Shown piece by piece: positions 53,492 through 62,157 of a stretch of DNA of 64,000 nucleotides. A model generated the notes under the pieces. It was given only the letters and a program-made list of their open reading frames with translations. It ran no database searches and was not told the origin of the DNA. The stretch comes from JAIOZK01 sp964468645. GTDB lineage: Bacteria > Bacteroidota > Bacteroidia > Bacteroidales > JAIOZK01. The stretch spans positions 34,674-98,673 of the forward strand of contig CAYXUU010000016.1 in assembly GCA_964468645.1 (NCBI GenBank). Direction: 5' to 3'. Position 1 is the stretch's first letter, and every line of letters begins with the position of its first letter. A program made the position numbers and the translations under genes.

Positions 53492-53995
53492 ATGAAAAAA
53501 GTAATCTTTATTGCCTCAGTTTTACTCTTTATGTCCAATATTCAGTTTGCCCAGTCATGGCAACCAATTGAAGAGGGCCAGAATCTTGAAATCTCCGGAT
53601 TGACCGTTAGTTTTATTAAATCTTACATCAAAGAAGTAAAAGGACAGGATGCTTACCAGGTCACTGCCACTATAGCCAATAATGGGAATGAAATAATTCA
53701 CCTTTTTCCACAGGCGATCTATGATTATGTGGAGTCACCACAATATGCCTGGGCACATTTCAGGTTTACCAATGCTACCGGTAAAGGATTGTCATCCAGG
53801 GAGGGATACATTTATCCTGACCCTATCCATATGATGTTTCCCTATAAGTGTAATCCAGATCAGAAAAAACCAACCTATGATAGCCGGATAATCGGTATCG
53901 GGATGTCCACCGGCCAGTCCAAAACAAATGAATGGCGCGTGAGGGTAAACCATGGAGAAAAACTGGAAGTACAGGTGTTTATTAAGACAAACTAA
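53492..53995 (+). CDS. Secreted protein of unknown function
   Basis: 167 residues, not recognised. A signal peptide (VIFIASVLLFMSNIQFAQ, cleavage near residue 20) predicts export to the periplasm. The mature part (LEISGLTVSFIKSY, YQVTATIANNGNEIIHLFPQ) looks like an all-beta immunoglobulin-like fold. A STAS-like gene begins 8 nt downstream, so they may be co-transcribed. Confidence 0.75.
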   Translation: MKKVIFIASVLLFMSNIQFAQSWQPIEEGQNLEISGLTVSFIKSYIKEVKGQDAYQVTATIANNGNEIIHLFPQAIYDYVESPQYAWAHFRFTNATGKGLSSREGYIYPDPIHMMFPYKCNPDQKKPTYDSRIIGIGMSTGQSKTNEWRVRVNHGEKLEVQVFIKTN

Positions 53996-54002
53996 AAAAA
54001 TC

Positions 54003-54398
54003 ATGATTGAAAGACTTAACACAGAAAAAGATTATGTGCTGGCACTTGAGATTACAGACAAGTACGTGCCTGAAGATGAAAAGCAATTTGCAAAGTGGTT
54101 TGATGAAAAGCTAGCCGAAGGCCATCATCAGGTAAATATTCTATGTAAAATCGACAAATTACCCATCGCACATGTTTCCTGTAAAGCCTTTATGGAGGAA
54201 GGCCTCTACGGGCTTCGTCACATCAGGAATTGCGGCCACATTGCCATTGTTGGCCACAGTAAGCTTGAGAAGTTCATGATCGCCCTGGACGGGATGGTCT
54301 TTAACAGGGCGAAAAAAGGGAGAATTGAACGATATTTTGATATAGACGATATAGAAGCTGCCTGGGAGTTTGTATATGATAAAACAGAAGGCAACTAA
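54003..54398 (+). CDS. STAS/SpoIIAA-like protein
   Basis: 131 residues from the ATG at 54003; a longer frame from 53952 overlaps the preceding gene and adds 17 basic residues with no support. The pattern resembles the SpoIIAA-like proteins (DUF3478 type): KQFAKWFDEKLAEGHHQVNIL near the start, a helix-turn around FMEEGLYGLRHIRN, and AIVGHSKLEKFMIALDG followed by FDIDDIEAAWEFVYDK, where the STAS helix closes the domain. Soluble, cytoplasmic. The partner is unknown. Confidence 0.72.
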   Translation: MIERLNTEKDYVLALEITDKYVPEDEKQFAKWFDEKLAEGHHQVNILCKIDKLPIAHVSCKAFMEEGLYGLRHIRNCGHIAIVGHSKLEKFMIALDGMVFNRAKKGRIERYFDIDDIEAAWEFVYDKTEGN

Positions 54399-54504
54399 TT
54401 TATATCTGGTATAAATTAATTCTTCAAACAACCTTTTCATATTCGATTTAGTCTTTTGTTAGGCGGAATTAAAGTATTTTCGCACAACTCAAAAACAAGT
54501 GATT

Positions 54505-57500
54505 ATGAAAAGGTTGATTTTATTTTGTTTCCTTGGATTTCTGGTTTTAAATATCAATGCCCAGATTATTGAAAAGACATATCAGTTCGATGATCCTGAG
54601 ATAGCAATAACAGGTGATTATCATCTTCTTTCGTTCAAAAATACTCTGAATACAGGAATTACCGGTGAACCTGTTTTACCCTATCAGGCGGTGAAGCTAT
54701 TATTACCACCTGGTTATATTGCCGAATCCATCACAGTTACCGGGGCAAAAATTACAGCCATTGAAGGAAATTACACCTTGTATCCAAAGCAGGCTTCCAG
54801 GCCTCTGTCAGAAGGGGAATCTAACAGTTTTACAATTAATTCAGAAGTCTATAATACAGATGCCACCTACCCTCAGGCCTTAAAGGGCCGGTTAAGCACT
54901 GAATTCATGAATGGTTATGCTATTGCCCTGTCAACAATAACCCCTGTTATCTATAATCCTTTTACAGGTGAACTGGCATATTATAAAGAACTGCAGGTAA
55001 GCATAAAAATCAGGCAGGATATAATCGCTGAGGAGGCATTGAAAAACCTGAGTTCCATTAAATCAAACTATGATATGATCAGGAACTTTTGTCAGAATCC
55101 GGAGTTAACTGATCAGTACCCTGCCAGAGATTCAAGAACAGACGACTACCATATGCTGATCATTACCGACGAATCATTTGAAGATGATTTTGAAGATCTG
55201 ATTGAAACTTACATACCACGAGGGATCATTACGGAGGTTGTAACGGTGCAGGACATCAATGCAAACGGAACCGGCCAGGACAGTCAGGAAAAGATCAGAA
55301 ACTATATAAAACAGGAATACCAGGATCATGGTGTGGAATATTTTCTGCTGGGTGGTGATGTAGAGCATGTTCCCTATCGTGGTTTTTATTGTTACGTTGA
55401 ATCGGGATCGGGTTATGAATCGAATAACATTCCTGCCGACCTATACTATTCCGCCCTTGACGGAACCTGGAATGATGATGGTGATAACAGCTGGGGAGAA
55501 ATCGGCGAGGATGACCTGCTGCCGGATGTTTCCGTTGCAAGGATGTCATTCAGCAACCAATCGGAACTAAATAAAATGCTGAATAAAACGATCTCCTACC
55601 AGGATGAACCGGTTACAGGTGAGTTAGACCAACCCCTGCTTGCAGGTGAGCACTTGTGGTCTGATCCCATTTCCTGGGGAGCTGACTATCTAGAACTGCT
55701 TATTGGTTATCAGAATGAAAATGGCTATGAAACAACCGGAATTCCCGAAGAGGATAATTATGATACCCTGTATGACAGGAATGCAAGCTGGAATAAGAAC
55801 CAGTTACTTGCCGAGATCAATGAAGGGAAATCCTTTATCCATCATTCCGGCCATGCCAATGCAACTTATGTGATGCGCTTTGGTATGTCGGATATTACCA
55901 ATTCCAATTTCTATGCTGTAAACGGCACCGACCATAATTATACACTTGTTTATACCCATGGATGCATCTGTGGCGCTTTTGATGAAAGTGATTGTATTGC
56001 TGAGAAAATGGCCAAGATTGATAATTTCCTGGTTGCAGGGGGATTTAACTCACGATATGGCTGGTTTAATGAAGGGCAAACAGAAGGCCCTTCTGTCCAT
56101 TTACACAGGGAATTTGTTGATGCACTTTATGATAAAGAAAAGAGCAGAATAGGAGAAACACATAAGATATCCAAGATAGAAACATCACCCTGGGTAAATG
56201 CACCGGGGCAACATGAAGAAGGCGCCTTAAGATGGTGCTTCTACGATTGTAATATCCTTGGTGATCCTGCCCTGGGTATCTGGACCAATGAACCGCTGGA
56301 CCTCTATGTCGTTTATCCATCAACCATACATATAGGTGATGGATCCTTCAATGTTAATGTAAGCAGTAATGGCACACCACTTGAGGGGTACAATTGTGTG
56401 TTTATGAATGATGACAATGAAATCTATGGCATGAGCACTACCGATGAATCTGGCAACGCAACAATTGTCTATGATCCAGCGGGTGTTTCGCTGGGTTCAG
56501 CAAACCTGGTTATCTCAGGTTATAACTGTTTGCCCGAATATTATGACATTGAGATAATCCCTGATGAGGGAGCATATGTTGTTTATGAATCAGACCTGTT
56601 AAATGATGAAGCCGGAAATGGTAACGGACTTGCAGATTACAGTGAATTAATATACCTGACCCTGGACATGAATAATGCAGGACTGGCTGATGCAGAAGAA
56701 GTAGATGTTTTTGTAAGCATAAGCGATGAGTATATAACATTCAGCGACACTGCCGAATTTTATGGCAACATACCGGCAGGACAAACAGTTTCTATTACTG
56801 ATGGTTTTTGCTTCCAGGTAGCCGACAGCATTCCCGACCAACATATAGTAAATGCAGAAGTTGAGGCTATTGGACAGGATAACTGGATATCTGAGTTTGA
56901 GATCACACTACAGGCACCATTTCTTGAAATCGGCGATATGGTCATCAATGATGATATTGGAGGCAACGGAAATGGTATTCCAGATCCGGGTGAAACAATT
57001 ATCATCGAGATCATTTCCATGAACAACGGTCATAGTGATTGTTTTAACACCAACGGTACTTTATCAACCACCAGCCTTTATGTTAGTATCGAAGAAGACA
57101 CCTTTGAAATTGGAGAACTATTACAGGGTAATTCAGCAGTTGCTGCATTTACTGTCACCATTGATGAATCGACTCCGATTGGAGAAAGCATTGACCTCGA
57201 TTATCTTCTTGAATCAGGGGTATATGCTGCAAACATAATCTTCTATCCAACCATAGGTATCGTTGATGAAGACTTTGAAACAGGTGACTTTAGCAGTTTT
57301 AACTGGGAGTTTGCCGGAGATGCTCCCTGGGTGATCAGTAGTGATGATCCCTTTGAGGGTGTATATTCCGCAAAATCAGGAGATATCGGACATGAGGCTT
57401 CATCGGAGTTATACATAACTATGAATGTTCTTTCGGCCGGGGACCTTAGCTTTAACAGGAAAGTTTCCTCAGAAATTGACTATGATTACCTGAGATTCTA

Positions 57501-57960
57501 TATTGATGATCTTCTTTTGGATGAATGGTCAGGAGAAGAGGATTGGGAAGAATTTAGCTACGAGGTTGCTGAAGGTGAACATACTTTTAAATGGTCGTAT
57601 GAAAAAGATATTTATGTAACGGGTGGCAGTGATTGTGCATGGGTTGACTATATTGTATTCCCGCCGGTATCATTGATAACGGACATCCCGGAATTTGAAC
57701 AAATTGATCTTATTGTGTATCCTAATCCGGTTTCAGATTATCTTAATATTGCCTTCACATTGAAACAACCTGAAAACATTAACATTTCTTTATTTGATAT
57801 CAGTGGAAGAATACTCAGCAATCAAAACCTCCATAATATTCAAACAGGTAATCACATCGAAAGGCTTGATGTAAGTCGATTGGTGGATGGTGTTTATTAT
57901 CTTAAAATTTCAATGGATGGTGAACAAACAATTGTTGAAAAACTTATCATCACTCAGTAA
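54505..57960 (+). CDS. C25 (gingipain-family) cysteine protease, T9SS-exported
   Basis: 1151 residues from the ATG at 54505, with signal peptide (LILFCFLGFLVLNINAQ). A prodomain-like beta region (about 20-210) leads to the C25 catalytic domain (about 215-590): MLIITDESF, YFLLGGDVEHVPYRG, LPDVSVARMS, catalytic H450 (HHSGHANATYV) and C487 (VYTHGCICGAFDES), and LGDPALGIW at its end. Then follow Ig-like/CARDB-like repeats (about 590-905; two copies of a DxxGNGNGxxDxGE-like calcium loop, DEAGNGNGLADYSE and DDIGGNGNGIPDPGE), a jelly-roll domain (about 930-1065), and a type A T9SS sorting domain (VYPNPVSDYLNI, GVYYLKI). It would act outside the cell, cleaving proteins; the P1 preference (Arg, Lys) is not predictable. 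Confidence 0.92.
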   Translation: MKRLILFCFLGFLVLNINAQIIEKTYQFDDPEIAITGDYHLLSFKNTLNTGITGEPVLPYQAVKLLLPPGYIAESITVTGAKITAIEGNYTLYPKQASRPLSEGESNSFTINSEVYNTDATYPQALKGRLSTEFMNGYAIALSTITPVIYNPFTGELAYYKELQVSIKIRQDIIAEEALKNLSSIKSNYDMIRNFCQNPELTDQYPARDSRTDDYHMLIITDESFEDDFEDLIETYIPRGIITEVVTVQDINANGTGQDSQEKIRNYIKQEYQDHGVEYFLLGGDVEHVPYRGFYCYVESGSGYESNNIPADLYYSALDGTWNDDGDNSWGEIGEDDLLPDVSVARMSFSNQSELNKMLNKTISYQDEPVTGELDQPLLAGEHLWSDPISWGADYLELLIGYQNENGYETTGIPEEDNYDTLYDRNASWNKNQLLAEINEGKSFIHHSGHANATYVMRFGMSDITNSNFYAVNGTDHNYTLVYTHGCICGAFDESDCIAEKMAKIDNFLVAGGFNSRYGWFNEGQTEGPSVHLHREFVDALYDKEKSRIGETHKISKIETSPWVNAPGQHEEGALRWCFYDCNILGDPALGIWTNEPLDLYVVYPSTIHIGDGSFNVNVSSNGTPLEGYNCVFMNDDNEIYGMSTTDESGNATIVYDPAGVSLGSANLVISGYNCLPEYYDIEIIPDEGAYVVYESDLLNDEAGNGNGLADYSELIYLTLDMNNAGLADAEEVDVFVSISDEYITFSDTAEFYGNIPAGQTVSITDGFCFQVADSIPDQHIVNAEVEAIGQDNWISEFEITLQAPFLEIGDMVINDDIGGNGNGIPDPGETIIIEIISMNNGHSDCFNTNGTLSTTSLYVSIEEDTFEIGELLQGNSAVAAFTVTIDESTPIGESIDLDYLLESGVYAANIIFYPTIGIVDEDFETGDFSSFNWEFAGDAPWVISSDDPFEGVYSAKSGDIGHEASSELYITMNVLSAGDLSFNRKVSSEIDYDYLRFYIDDLLLDEWSGEEDWEEFSYEVAEGEHTFKWSYEKDIYVTGGSDCAWVDYIVFPPVSLITDIPEFEQIDLIVYPNPVSDYLNIAFTLKQPENINISLFDISGRILSNQNLHNIQTGNHIERLDVSRLVDGVYYLKISMDGEQTIVEKLIITQ

Positions 57961-57972
57961 TTTATATCTTAT

Positions 57973-58035
57973 GTGTTCTTATGTGCCTTATGTGGTTCAA
58001 AAGATTAAAACCATATAAGGCACATAAGTGAACAC
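57973..58035. repeat. Imperfect 25-bp hairpin after the C25 protease gene
   Basis: GTGTTCTTATGTGCCTTATG (from 57973) and its complement ending at 58035 form a stem of about 25 bp with a 2-nt bulge and one mismatch around a 11-nt loop. It is 12 nt after the stop codon and is the probable 3' end of the transcript, though no T-run follows. Confidence 0.7.
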
Positions 58036-58149
58036 GACTCACCTTAACTTTGAATTCCAGACAACTTACCCCATACTATTATTAGTTTAGTGAAAATAAG
58101 AAGGTTATTTTACTTGACATAAACGGTATTTTTACCTCTTTTTGTGGTT

Positions 58150-58233
58150 ATGCAAAATGAAGAAAATGTTTTACTTAAACAATTAGAAGAATATTTCTGG
58201 GATGAGGGAAAATTCATTGAGAACACCTTTTAA
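58150..58233 (+). other. Short reading frame of 27 codons, possible gene remnant
   Basis: ATG at 58150 to TAA at 58231: a Glu/Leu-rich peptide (ENVLLKQLEEYFWDEGKF). Its composition resembles the N-terminal helix of a soluble protein, but nothing follows in frame. It may be the start of a decayed gene. The surrounding 57961-58449 gap has no other gene. Confidence 0.25.
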
Positions 58234-58320
58234 AATAATATATCGCCATCCCGATGATTTCATATAAGCTACTGTGTTGTAATCACAAATTTTAATTCCA
58301 TTTAATGAATAGTAAAAAAA

Positions 58321-58416
58321 ATGCCACAAAAGCACCAAGACACAAAACTTCACAAAGCCTGCATCCATAATGGTTTCCAGATAGTGATTTTTTGTGTCTC
58401 CGGGCTCCCGTGGTAA
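58321..58416. repeat. Decayed inverted repeat, GCCACAAAAGCACCAAGACACAAA type
   Basis: Left arm GCCACAAAAGCACCAAGACA at 58323 and on; right arm TTTTTTGTGTCTCC..CCCGTGGTA (about 58389-58415). Only the AGACACAAA and CCAC parts are still paired. This text is typical of a family of intergenic repeats I recall from Bacteroidota genomes. Confidence 0.5.
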
Positions 58417-58449
58417 GGATCTTATTTGTAGGAATAGGCCAAGTTTTTC

Positions 58450-61215
58450 TTACCGGCGATTTATGTCCACATGAAATCCACTACCTTTATTTCCAAACTT
58501 ATTCAACCGGTATTTGAATGAAAGCATTACATATCTTCCAATGGTATTCGATTGCTTTTCCATCAGGTAATTCATTTCACTGATCCGTTCAATTCCTGTA
58601 TTTTTATTCAGGAGATCAAAACCATATAAGGTAAAAACACCTCGTTTATTTTTCAGGAAATAATAGCTGACCTCCGCAGTCAAAAGCGGAATATTCACCT
58701 GCTGATCAAAACTTTCCGAGTAGTAGTTAGTGATATCAGCCGATATCATAAAGTTCCATGAATCGTTTGGGTTATACCTGATTTCTGCGTACCAGCTAAC
58801 ATCATAATAACGGTCGTTAAGCGATTCTTCGACTGAATACTTAGCATCGGTTAACTTAACAGCGGCACCTGTTATCACATCCCATTTATCCTTCTTCCTG
58901 TTATCGATACTTAATGAAAGCCGGTGGATCCAATTTGTATTGACATTTTCAACACCATTGATCATGTTGATACCCCTGTTATAACTTTCATCCAATGTGG
59001 TATTGATTTTTACACCCAGCTTTTTGATTGGTGTTGAGAAATCAATATTCCCCCCTATCCTGAAATCATCATCAACATTAGTAAGCGTCATTGTTTGTTC
59101 GAGTTGATTATTCACCTCTCTCGACCAATTGATTTTGTCAAGAGTATAAGTAGTATTCAGGCTTGCAAGTACTGAAGTGAATGAAAACTGGTCGAAAAGC
59201 AACCAGTGAAAATTAACACTATGGATATACTCAGGTTTAAGATTCCTGTTTCCATATACCAGTGTCAGGGGGTTGATATTATCAACCACAGGTTGAAGCT
59301 GGCTAACTGTTGGTGTGTTCACTCTTGATAAATACATTACTGAGAACCTTCTTCCGGTTTTATAATCATTCTCGTAGGATATCACCGGAGTTGGAAATAA
59401 ATATCTAGTCATTACAGGCTCATCATTCCAGAGGGTATTGCTGAACTGTCCCAGTTCAACCGAAAGGTTAATAGAAAAGTGTGTTTTATCAGTATTCCTT
59501 TTGAAACCAATCCCCGGTCTTAGCCAATCCTTTTGTTTGATAAATTCGGGACTCAGTGAATCAAGCTTAATCTCATCCGGCAATGGTATCCCCTGCGTCC
59601 TGTCCAGCAATTCAAATGATTGCCCACCAAGAATTCTGGGCTCAATATAGAAGAGTCCCTTTAAGCGTTGGGTCAGGTATGCAGAGAAATTATAATCCAA
59701 CCTGTCGGTTTTAAGATCCTGGTACTGGCTTATACTATCTTCCAGCGGGGGATTATAATACAAAGTTGTATTATCAAACAGTATTTTCGAATGGTCTTTA
59801 GTGCCAGACAAAGCTGCTTTAATTTTCAATACCGTATTATTCCTGTTTATCTTATTTTGATATGAAATGTTCAGATTCCCGGATAACCTGTTGGTTTCGT
59901 TCCTGCTGTCCGAAATAAGTGTATTAATAATACGATCATTATGATAGCTTGTTGTTTTTGAACTGGATGGGATTTTGCCATTGGAATATCCTATGTTACC
60001 GTTAAGAATTATATTCTGAGTGGAATCTATTCTGTTTCTCCATCCAAAATTCAATCTGTGTGAAAAGTTACGTTGATTCCTTGAAGAAACTTTATCCTGG
60101 AAATAGGAATCCTCGGGAGTATAATTCCACGTGGATGTAGTTTCATCAAGTTGTTTTTCATAGCCATTCACCAGGTAGCTAAAAAACACTCTTTTAAATT
60201 TTGATTTAGAAAACGAAAAATTGAGGCCTCCGGCGCCTGATGTGGTTTTGCCTGTGACCGGCTGTCCAAAATTAACAGGAATCCCCTCATCCATTCCAAT
60301 TACAACACTGCCGCTTCCACCGGAAAGGGCAGAAATACCTCCGCTGAAATTCAGATAATCATTAAATGAAAATCCATATTCATTGATATTATTAAGCATG
60401 CCAAGAGCAGCCAACTGCATTTTCTCAGAGAAACGATAAACCTTAGCGCTCCCTTTGTAGTGGTTTCCGGTACCAGCTCCAGCCGTGATATCCCCAAAGA
60501 TCCCTTCCTTTTTATCATCTTTCAATACAAGGTTCAGTGATTTATCACGCACACCATCATCTATTCCTGAAAATTCGGATTCATCCGAACGCCTATCGAA
60601 TACCTGGACTTTATTCAAGGCATCAGCAGGTAAATTCCGTGTGGCTACTTTTGGATCGTTGCCGAAGAATTCTTTTCCGTCAACAAGTACCTTTTCAACA
60701 TCCTCGCCAAGGGCTTTAATATTCCCTGACCGGTCAACTTCAAAACCTGGTAATTTTTTCAGGAGATCTTCTGTAACAGCATCAGGTTTTACTTTAAATG
60801 CACCTGCATTATACTCTATGGTGTCCTGCTTAATTATCAGGGGTATATGTTCACTTACAATGTCAACCTCATCAAGCATCACCTGTTTTGGCTTCATAAT
60901 AACAATTCCAGGGTTGTCGCTATTATCCAATGGTACATCAATCTTTTTATAATATGTCTCATAACCAAGAAAAGCTATTTGAAGCAGGTAACTCCCTTTA
61001 TTAATATTCCCGATACTGAAATCCCCATGAACATCGGTAATTCCGAAATACTGCAGGGTGGAATCAGCCGGATCCAGTAAAACTGCAGTTGAATAAGGTA
61101 AAGGATCACCTGTGTCAGATAATACGGATCCACTAATAGTTTCAGATTGACCCAGTGCAAATACCGGCAAAACAATTAATAATACAATTAAAATCATTTG
61201 CATGTCCCTGGGCAT
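58450..61215 (-). CDS. Outer-membrane beta-barrel protein (TonB-receptor-like, carboxypeptidase-regulatory-like N-domain)
   Basis: 921 residues. Signal peptide (about 5-22, VLPVFALGQ), then a carboxypeptidase-regulatory-like domain (about 25-110, ISGSVLSDTGDPLPYSTAVL, DVHGDFSIGNI), a plug-like section (KLPGFEVDRSGNIKALGEDV, VLVDGKEFFGNDPKVATRN) and a C-terminal outer-membrane barrel of the OMP_b-brl_3 type (about 330-921). No TonB box is obvious. It is translated from a start overlapping the GLPGLI stop codon by one base (TAATG). It would sit in the outer membrane and serve transport or signalling together with the GLPGLI protein; the divergent kinase/regulator at 62158 probably controls it. 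Confidence 0.9.
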   Translation of the reverse strand: MPRDMQMILIVLLIVLPVFALGQSETISGSVLSDTGDPLPYSTAVLLDPADSTLQYFGITDVHGDFSIGNINKGSYLLQIAFLGYETYYKKIDVPLDNSDNPGIVIMKPKQVMLDEVDIVSEHIPLIIKQDTIEYNAGAFKVKPDAVTEDLLKKLPGFEVDRSGNIKALGEDVEKVLVDGKEFFGNDPKVATRNLPADALNKVQVFDRRSDESEFSGIDDGVRDKSLNLVLKDDKKEGIFGDITAGAGTGNHYKGSAKVYRFSEKMQLAALGMLNNINEYGFSFNDYLNFSGGISALSGGSGSVVIGMDEGIPVNFGQPVTGKTTSGAGGLNFSFSKSKFKRVFFSYLVNGYEKQLDETTSTWNYTPEDSYFQDKVSSRNQRNFSHRLNFGWRNRIDSTQNIILNGNIGYSNGKIPSSSKTTSYHNDRIINTLISDSRNETNRLSGNLNISYQNKINRNNTVLKIKAALSGTKDHSKILFDNTTLYYNPPLEDSISQYQDLKTDRLDYNFSAYLTQRLKGLFYIEPRILGGQSFELLDRTQGIPLPDEIKLDSLSPEFIKQKDWLRPGIGFKRNTDKTHFSINLSVELGQFSNTLWNDEPVMTRYLFPTPVISYENDYKTGRRFSVMYLSRVNTPTVSQLQPVVDNINPLTLVYGNRNLKPEYIHSVNFHWLLFDQFSFTSVLASLNTTYTLDKINWSREVNNQLEQTMTLTNVDDDFRIGGNIDFSTPIKKLGVKINTTLDESYNRGINMINGVENVNTNWIHRLSLSIDNRKKDKWDVITGAAVKLTDAKYSVEESLNDRYYDVSWYAEIRYNPNDSWNFMISADITNYYSESFDQQVNIPLLTAEVSYYFLKNKRGVFTLYGFDLLNKNTGIERISEMNYLMEKQSNTIGRYVMLSFKYRLNKFGNKGSGFHVDINRR

Positions 61216-61994
61216 TAACGTTCCATTCTGATAATTGCCTGGTGAACCACACCACCTTCATTTTGTTCCATCCCCATCTCTTTCATCTTTTCTTCCACGA
61301 TCTTATGGAACTCTTTATCGCTTACCTTTTTTCCCTTTTTGGGTTTTGCCAGAACTTTTTTATCAACCGGCTCAGAATTAACGGATAATGCGGCAATTGT
61401 CTTTTTCCCATCATTGAAGTCTGCTGCCAGAACCATTCCAGGGAGATTCAAAAGTGTATCAGGACCACCGGGGATAGGAATTTCTGGAGTAAACCATGCT
61501 GTGATTTTATCTCCTTCATTAGTTTCATAAACGGCCTCCATGCACTGGAAATCAAGTATCTTTTTCTGATTTTCAGTTATCCGCCAATCAAGTACTGTAA
61601 GTTCCTTTTCTATCAGGAACATCCGTGTCATAAACTCCCTTTGTTCAATTTGTTTGTTATTCTTCAGGTTGGTGTAAGTTTTGTTATCGGGTTCCACAAC
61701 CTGTACCTGTAACATCATTCCATTAGCTTCCATTTCATGGTCGGAACTGGTTTCTGCGTTATCAACATTTTCATAAAGGACTTCTTCATCATTGAAGTAT
61801 AACACCTTTTGGGAGGTTCGTTCTGTAGGAAGCATACTTGCAAACTCAGCTGCGTCGCCTTCAAGTTCAATTTCCAGTTTTACCTTTTCTTCATAAATAA
61901 TTCTTCCGCTTTGAATACGCTGGCCATTAGCGATGTTAAATCCTGATGATACTATAAATGCCAGTAAAGTAACTAAGGTTTCCAATGTTTTCAT
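61215..61994 (-). CDS. GLPGLI-family secreted protein
   Basis: 259 residues. Signal peptide (about 1-24, cleavage near NGQ). The family signature is present with a variant of its namesake: GGPDTLLNLPGMVLAADF in place of GP..L.GLPGLIL, preceded by ITAWFTPEIPIP and KILDFQCMEAVYET (family K-I-x-G-Y-x-C). The protein is first in an operon with the outer-membrane barrel gene. GLPGLI proteins are known as periplasmic or exported partners of such barrels, with unknown biochemical role. A -7 box (TAATTTTG) lies upstream at 62049-62042 on the minus strand. Confidence 0.88.
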   Translation of the reverse strand: MKTLETLVTLLAFIVSSGFNIANGQRIQSGRIIYEEKVKLEIELEGDAAEFASMLPTERTSQKVLYFNDEEVLYENVDNAETSSDHEMEANGMMLQVQVVEPDNKTYTNLKNNKQIEQREFMTRMFLIEKELTVLDWRITENQKKILDFQCMEAVYETNEGDKITAWFTPEIPIPGGPDTLLNLPGMVLAADFNDGKKTIAALSVNSEPVDKKVLAKPKKGKKVSDKEFHKIVEEKMKEMGMEQNEGGVVHQAIIRMER

Positions 61995-62041
61995 TTTTTT
62001 TAGTTTAAAAGTTAATAATTCGAATTAATTCTTGATTGCAG

Positions 62042-62049
62042 CAAAATTA
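62042..62049 (-). promoter_or_regulatory. -7 box (TAATTTTG) of the GLPGLI operon
   Basis: Minus-strand TAATTTTG matches TAnnTTTG and lies 47 nt before the ATG at 61994; there is no TTTG at -33, consistent with dependence on the regulator bound just upstream. Confidence 0.4.
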
Positions 62050-62087
62050 GTGGGTGATTAAGTATGCAGAAGTTAATGCCTGGTGAA

Positions 62088-62107
62088 TTAAGGTTAATTA
62101 AGGTTAA
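62088..62107. promoter_or_regulatory. Candidate OmpR-family operator: two 10-bp tandem repeats
   Basis: TTAAGGTTAA occurs twice head to tail, exactly one helical turn apart, as used by OmpR/PhoB-type regulators. Another TTAA lies at 62073. The site is between the -7 boxes of the divergent GLPGLI operon (62049-62042) and kinase operon (62136-62143). The most likely binder is the response regulator encoded at 63651. Confidence 0.6.
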
Positions 62108-62135
62108 TACTCTATTAATGATCGTTTTACTTTTA

Positions 62136-62143
62136 TACTTTTG
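62136..62143 (+). promoter_or_regulatory. -7 box (TACTTTTG) of the histidine kinase operon
   Basis: TACTTTTG fits TAnnTTTG. It is 14 nt before the ATG at 62158, so the transcript would be almost leaderless. Confidence 0.45.
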
Positions 62144-62157
62144 TAACCAACCACGAA

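Noticed and set aside
58183..58368. Minus-strand open frame of 61 codons
   Set aside because: It overlaps the decayed repeat and has no domain-like pattern; the composition follows the AT-rich intergenic text.
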